7,552 bases of DNA, taken from positions 1 through 7,552 of the forward strand of contig JAUWFX010000089.1 in NCBI GenBank assembly GCA_030606765.1, in the 5' to 3' direction. The notes beneath the pieces were generated by a model. That model saw only the letters and a list, made by a program, of their open reading frames with translations, made no database searches and was not told the origin of the DNA. This stretch comes from Dehalococcoidia bacterium (GTDB taxonomy: Bacteria > Chloroflexota > Dehalococcoidia > GIF9 > AB-539-J10). Positions 1 through 7,552 of this stretch are shown here, piece after piece; within the stretch, counting starts at the first letter, position 1, and every line of letters starts with the position of its first letter. The translations under genes and the position numbers were made by a program.

Positions 1-4848
<4,848 letters not shown>

Positions 4849-4859
4849 AGAAGAAACGA

Positions 4860-4863
4860 TCCT
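4860..4863 (-). promoter_or_regulatory. Probable ribosome binding site of rpoB
   Basis: AGGA on the minus strand, 11 nt before the ATG at 4848. The match is short and the spacing rather long, so this is a modest site, weaker than that of rpoC. No better purine-rich stretch lies closer to the start. Confidence 0.5.
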
Positions 4864-4869
4864 GATTTT

Positions 4870-4892
4870 TCTTCAAAACAATATCTTGAAGA
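4870..4892 (-). other. Weak stem-loop in the rpoB leader
   Basis: A perfect 7-bp inverted repeat (TCTTCAA and TTGAAGA) with a 9-nt loop lies just upstream of the AGGA site, separated from it by 6 nt. The stem is AU-rich and of low stability. It has no U-run, so it is not a terminator. It could influence access to the ribosome binding site, but a repeat of this size in AT-rich DNA may be chance. Confidence 0.25.
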
Positions 4893-4956
4893 CACTAACT
4901 AGGAAAATTTAAGGTGACAAGACTAAAAGAGAATGGAAACATAACGTAAACCGCTA

Positions 4957-4985
4957 AGTATAACATCATCATATAATTTTGTCAA
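4957..4985 (-). promoter_or_regulatory. Housekeeping sigma-70/SigA-type promoter for rpoBC
   Basis: On the minus strand there is a perfect -35 box TTGACA (4985-4980), an optimal 17-nt spacer and a -10 box TATACT (4962-4957) that matches TATAAT at five of six positions. The predicted transcription start is near 4950, giving a leader of about 100 nt before the rpoB ATG. It is the only strong promoter visible in the 247-nt gap between the dehydrogenase gene and rpoB, and it points at rpoB. The sequence match is direct; activity and the exact start are inferred. Nothing else is recognisable between 4986 and 5095. Confidence 0.82.
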
Positions 4986-5095
4986 TAGCCGATTCAAATC
5001 ACCTAATATTTAACCGAAATCAGATCCTGTACAAGTGTCGTCAGAGAGAAGAGATTTGGATTCACCAGGTCAAGAAGCCTTCCCATCTGGCAAAA

Positions 5096-6229
5096 CTAAA
5101 GCCCCAGGCCAATGGCTATCACTTCCCTGTGCAAGTCAGTATCACCGGCAACAAACTGTGCTGCCTTGACACGACGGTAATAGAGACCAATATCATGGTC
5201 CAGGGTATATCCGATAGCCCCATGAGCAGCAATAGCTTCAATGCAAATTCGCTGGTAAGCTTCATTGGCTTTAGCTTTGGCTGCGGAAACCTGCCAAGGC
5301 AACGGTGAACCAACGCTTATTCCCCATGCCGCCTGATAAAGTAAATACTGAACCGCCTCCACATCAATCAACATATCAGCCAGTTTGTGCTGCACCGCCT
5401 GAAAAGAGCCAATCGGCCGGTCAAACTGAATTCGCTCCTTGGCATAGCTGTTGGTTATGTCCAAAACAGCCTGACATGCTCCGGACATCTCGGCACACTT
5501 CAGCACAGCCGCCCGCTGTAATATAAAGTCCACTATATCCCAGCCATTGCCTATCTTGCCCAGAATATTATCTCTTGGCACCGCTACCCTATCAAAGCTG
5601 ACTTTGAAATGCCTGTCACCGCCTATAGTCGGGATTGCCTCCATCTTCACATTTGATTCCCTAGCATCCACCATAAATAATGTGATTCCATTCTCGGGTC
5701 TTTCACTCTCTCCGGTCCTGCCCACTACAAGGATATAATCAGCTACATGGGCATCAGTAACAAAGATCTTGTACCCCTGGAGAACATAATTTGTCCCTTT
5801 CAACACAGCACGAAGTTTTACCTCAGAAGCTTTATATCTGCCTGACGACTCTGCTAAAGCGAAAGTCCAGATAGCCTCGCCTTCAGCTATTTGCGGCAGA
5901 AACTTAGTTTTCTGCTCACTGCTTCCATATTCAAGCAGAGGCAATGCACAAAGGGCGATAGTGGAGAAAAAGGGACCGGGCAGGATATTCCTTCCCATCT
6001 CCTCCATCAAGATAACCAAGTCCATAAAGCTGGCGCGCATGCCGCCATATTCTTCTGGAAAAATGAGCCCCATCCAGCCCAGTCCTGCCATACTGTGCCA
6101 CATCTGTGGGTCATAGCCTCTTTCATCCTTAGCCATCTCCCTGACTTCAGCTTTGGGACATTCCTTTGCCAGAAAATCTCTGGCTAAAATCCGCAGCATA
6201 TCCTGCTCTTCTGTAAAACTAAAATCCAT
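5096..6229 (-). CDS. Acyl-CoA dehydrogenase-family protein, probable non-catalytic subunit of a heterotetramer
   Basis: A 377-residue protein of normal family length. The start ATG at 6229 is fixed by an in-frame TGA at 6259-6257 with no other start between, and by the AAAGGGG site. The N-terminal MDFSFTEEQDML and PEEYGG (58-63) are typical of the all-alpha N-terminal domain. The C-terminal domain keeps the FAD-contact motif YAKERIQF with R266, Q268, F269 and then FQ (276-277). The expected active-site loop TEPxAGSD is degenerate (AESSGRYKASE, 126-136). Both positions that supply the catalytic base in this family are alanine: A240 in helix G (the isovaleryl-CoA dehydrogenase position) and A361 in the motif that is usually EGT (here AGD). 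Alone it should not dehydrogenate acyl-CoA. It complements the upstream gene product, which has a glutamate but lacks the FAD motif, so it is probably the partner subunit, as FadE27 is to FadE26. The substrate is unknown; candidates are branched, cyclic or steroid-like side-chain acyl-CoAs. No clear terminator follows it. Confidence 0.9.
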   Translation of the reverse strand: MDFSFTEEQDMLRILARDFLAKECPKAEVREMAKDERGYDPQMWHSMAGLGWMGLIFPEEYGGMRASFMDLVILMEEMGRNILPGPFFSTIALCALPLLEYGSSEQKTKFLPQIAEGEAIWTFALAESSGRYKASEVKLRAVLKGTNYVLQGYKIFVTDAHVADYILVVGRTGESERPENGITLFMVDARESNVKMEAIPTIGGDRHFKVSFDRVAVPRDNILGKIGNGWDIVDFILQRAAVLKCAEMSGACQAVLDITNSYAKERIQFDRPIGSFQAVQHKLADMLIDVEAVQYLLYQAAWGISVGSPLPWQVSAAKAKANEAYQRICIEAIAAHGAIGYTLDHDIGLYYRRVKAAQFVAGDTDLHREVIAIGLGL

Positions 6230-6234
6230 GATAA

Positions 6235-6241
6235 CCCCTTT
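6235..6241 (-). promoter_or_regulatory. Ribosome binding site of the second dehydrogenase gene
   Basis: AAAGGGG on the minus strand ends 5 nt before the ATG at 6229. The spacing and purine-rich match support this start codon. Its presence shows that the gene has independent initiation despite being downstream of a similar gene. Confidence 0.6.
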
Positions 6242-6257
6242 AAAAAGTCTACCTTTT

Positions 6258-6311
6258 CATCACCCTGAACGTAGTGGAGAGTTTAGATTTCTTGCCCTAC
6301 TCACAACGACA
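6258..6311 (-). repeat. Possible degenerate dispersed intergenic repeat (REP-like)
   Basis: The gap between the two dehydrogenase genes contains, on the minus strand, TGTCGTTGTGAG followed by GCAAGAAATCT and then CCACTACGTTCAGGGTGATG. From memory this strongly resembles a repeat common between genes in many environmental bacterial genomes, with the form GTCATTGCGAG, then GAAGCAATCT, then a segment ending in CTCAGGGTGA. The match is imperfect, as expected of an old copy. Only one copy is in the window, so its repeat nature cannot be shown here. The rest of this 114-nt gap shows no promoter or terminator. Confidence 0.4.
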
Positions 6312-6343
6312 GGGACATGTTATTAAGCAAACTCTTAAAAACT

Positions 6344-7546
6344 TCAATATGATTTGGGTAATCCCAGCCTAAATTGCGCAATAATGCTTTTTTCGATTTC
6401 AGCAGTGCCCGCCGCGATTGCCTGACCAGGAAATCCGAGATATGCACCCTGTATTGTGCCGTTGAGTTTAGCCCATTCGGAATCCGGGTCAACCTGAGAA
6501 TATATTCCTAGAATCTCCGCCCCAGTGATAGCCCCTCGTTTCATCAAATCATCACCCATTATCTTATTCCTTGAGGACTCATAGACCGGAATTTGACCCT
6601 GACTTATCCGCCAGGCAAGCTGGAAGGCGAACATCTTCAGCACTTCTAGGTCGATAGCCAGGTCAGCTAGCTTGGCACGAATCACAGGATTTTGAGACAA
6701 CGGCTGGCCCTCATACTCGGTTTGACCAGCATACCTGGCTAGCTCTTCCAAAATCCACTTTAAACTACCGTAGGTGGTAGGTGCTATGCTGCGCCGCTCA
6801 AAAGCCAGTGACTGCATAAGATAATACCAGCCTTTATTTTCCTCTCCTACCAAGTTGGAAGCCGGCACTCTCACATTATCGAAAAATACTTCATTAAAGT
6901 GATGCCGCCCATAATAATTCAAAATAGGATTAACTGTGACACCTGGGCTCTTCATGTCCACGATAAAGATACTGATTCCCTGATGTTTCTTAGCGGCATT
7001 GGGGTTTGTTCTGGCAGCCAGCCAGCACCATCTTGCCCGGTGAGCAGCACTCGTCCACACCTTTTGCCCATTTATGATATAGCCATCTCCATTCCTCACC
7101 GCCCGTGTCCGAATATTGGCGAAGTCTGAGCCGGCATTTGGTTCACTGTAACCCGTACACCAGATACCATCTTTTTCGCCTGAGGCAATTAACGGCAAAT
7201 ATATTTCTCTTTGCTCTTCGGTACCAAACAACATCAAGCAGGGTCCTACCCATTGTGTTCCGCTTATGCCCATCCAGGCCCCCGGTATTCCCCAGTAGGC
7301 TATCTCCATTTCGTATATTGTTTGCTCCAAGAGAGAAGCACCACGTCCACCATATTTCTCTAGCCAGCTCATAACTAGCCAACCTCTTTGTGCCAGTTTT
7401 TTAGACATGGAGATTTCAAACTCAAAATCTCTGAACTCCCCATCAATCACGGTGCTGCGCACCAAATCTGGAGGTAACTCGGCTTCGGCAAACTTGCGAA
7501 TTGCTTCCTTCAAGACTAATTCGTTTTCGCCCAGCCTAAAGTCCAT
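6344..7546 (-). CDS. Acyl-CoA dehydrogenase, probable catalytic subunit of a heterotetramer (FadE26-like)
   Basis: A 400-residue flavoprotein of the acyl-CoA dehydrogenase family, which introduces an alpha-beta double bond into acyl-CoA thioesters. Residues seen: an N-terminal domain with EKYGGRG (63-69); the active-site loop YSEPNAGSD (133-141); WTS (164-166) of the beta domain; RTNPNAAKKHQGISIFIVD (about 179-197), which closely resembles actinobacterial FadE26; and VGEENKGW (233-240). In helix G, E250 sits exactly ten residues after W240, the catalytic-base position used by isovaleryl-CoA dehydrogenase and FadE26. The alternative C-terminal position is A379, before GTAE. The usual FAD-contact motif YxxxRxQFG is replaced by YAGQTEYEG (272-280), so T276 and Y278 stand where Arg and Gln are expected; the next gene product supplies that motif. 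The ATG at 7546 gives the family-typical MDFRL start, but only 6 nt upstream are visible, so neither its ribosome binding site nor its promoter can be judged. The gene lies 114 nt before its partner on the same strand. The substrate is not determinable. Confidence 0.92.
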   Translation of the reverse strand: MDFRLGENELVLKEAIRKFAEAELPPDLVRSTVIDGEFRDFEFEISMSKKLAQRGWLVMSWLEKYGGRGASLLEQTIYEMEIAYWGIPGAWMGISGTQWVGPCLMLFGTEEQREIYLPLIASGEKDGIWCTGYSEPNAGSDFANIRTRAVRNGDGYIINGQKVWTSAAHRARWCWLAARTNPNAAKKHQGISIFIVDMKSPGVTVNPILNYYGRHHFNEVFFDNVRVPASNLVGEENKGWYYLMQSLAFERRSIAPTTYGSLKWILEELARYAGQTEYEGQPLSQNPVIRAKLADLAIDLEVLKMFAFQLAWRISQGQIPVYESSRNKIMGDDLMKRGAITGAEILGIYSQVDPDSEWAKLNGTIQGAYLGFPGQAIAAGTAEIEKSIIAQFRLGLPKSY

Positions 7547-7552
7547 TCTTAC

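Noticed and set aside
5060..5095. Possible terminator after the second dehydrogenase gene
   Set aside because: Short complementary pieces such as CCAG with CTGG and GAAG with CTTC can be paired, but no GC-rich stem followed by a U-run exists. Readthrough into rpoBC cannot be excluded.
4979..5308. Plus-strand frame spanning the rpoB promoter region into the dehydrogenase gene
   Set aside because: It runs through the rpoB promoter on the other strand and then antisense to the conserved C-terminal domain of the dehydrogenase; its translation has no family character.
5096..6229. Reading the second dehydrogenase as a decaying pseudogene because it lacks a catalytic glutamate
   Set aside because: The frame is intact at full family length, with a good ribosome binding site and an intact FAD-contact motif. 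The loss is matched by the opposite loss in its neighbour, which fits a specialised subunit better than decay.
6312..6343. Promoter for the second dehydrogenase gene in the gap
   Set aside because: A TTGCTT stretch is present but no acceptable -10 box follows at 16 to 18 nt, so the two dehydrogenase genes are more likely cotranscribed.
6301..6492. Minus-strand frame overlapping the end of the first dehydrogenase gene
   Set aside because: It lies in another frame of a well-supported gene and has no domain or ribosome binding site evidence.

Overview
All four genes in this window lie on the minus strand. Read in the direction of transcription they are: acyl-CoA dehydrogenase 1 (7546 to 6344), acyl-CoA dehydrogenase 2 (6229 to 5096), rpoB (4848 to 1246) and the first 419 codons of rpoC (1259 to the window edge). 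No plus-strand gene, tRNA, rRNA, CRISPR array, insertion sequence or phage gene is visible.

The host is a bacterium with moderate-to-low GC. RpoB is compact at 1200 residues and RpoC carries a charged, coiled-coil-like insertion after its N-terminal zinc finger, as in actinobacterial and related RpoC. Paired acyl-CoA dehydrogenases sit next to rpoBC. Together this suggests an uncultured member of the Chloroflexota, perhaps Dehalococcoidia. That placement is a judgement from remembered sequence character, not from a tree, and is only moderately secure.

Region 1-4848 encodes the two large subunits of RNA polymerase. The genes overlap by 14 nt and rpoC has its own strong Shine-Dalgarno sequence inside the end of rpoB, so their translation is probably coupled. 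Region 4849-5095 (247 nt) is the control region. It holds a near-consensus housekeeping promoter (TTGACA, 17 nt, TATACT), a leader of about 100 nt with a weak hairpin, and a modest ribosome binding site. The ribosomal stalk genes (rplKAJL) that commonly precede rpoB are not there.

Region 5096-7546 encodes two acyl-CoA dehydrogenase-family proteins. The first keeps the catalytic glutamate but has lost the Arg/Gln FAD-contact motif. The second keeps that motif but has alanine at both known catalytic-glutamate positions. This reciprocal loss is what is expected of the two subunits of an obligate alpha2-beta2 heterotetramer, like the FadE26-FadE27 (ChsE4-ChsE5) enzymes of actinobacteria. The 114-nt gap between them contains what looks like a decayed copy of a dispersed intergenic repeat.

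I saw no wholly new system. The most notable points are the split-active-site dehydrogenase pair, a roughly 90-residue insertion in RpoB near its C-terminal part, and the detached, strongly promoted rpoBC unit.
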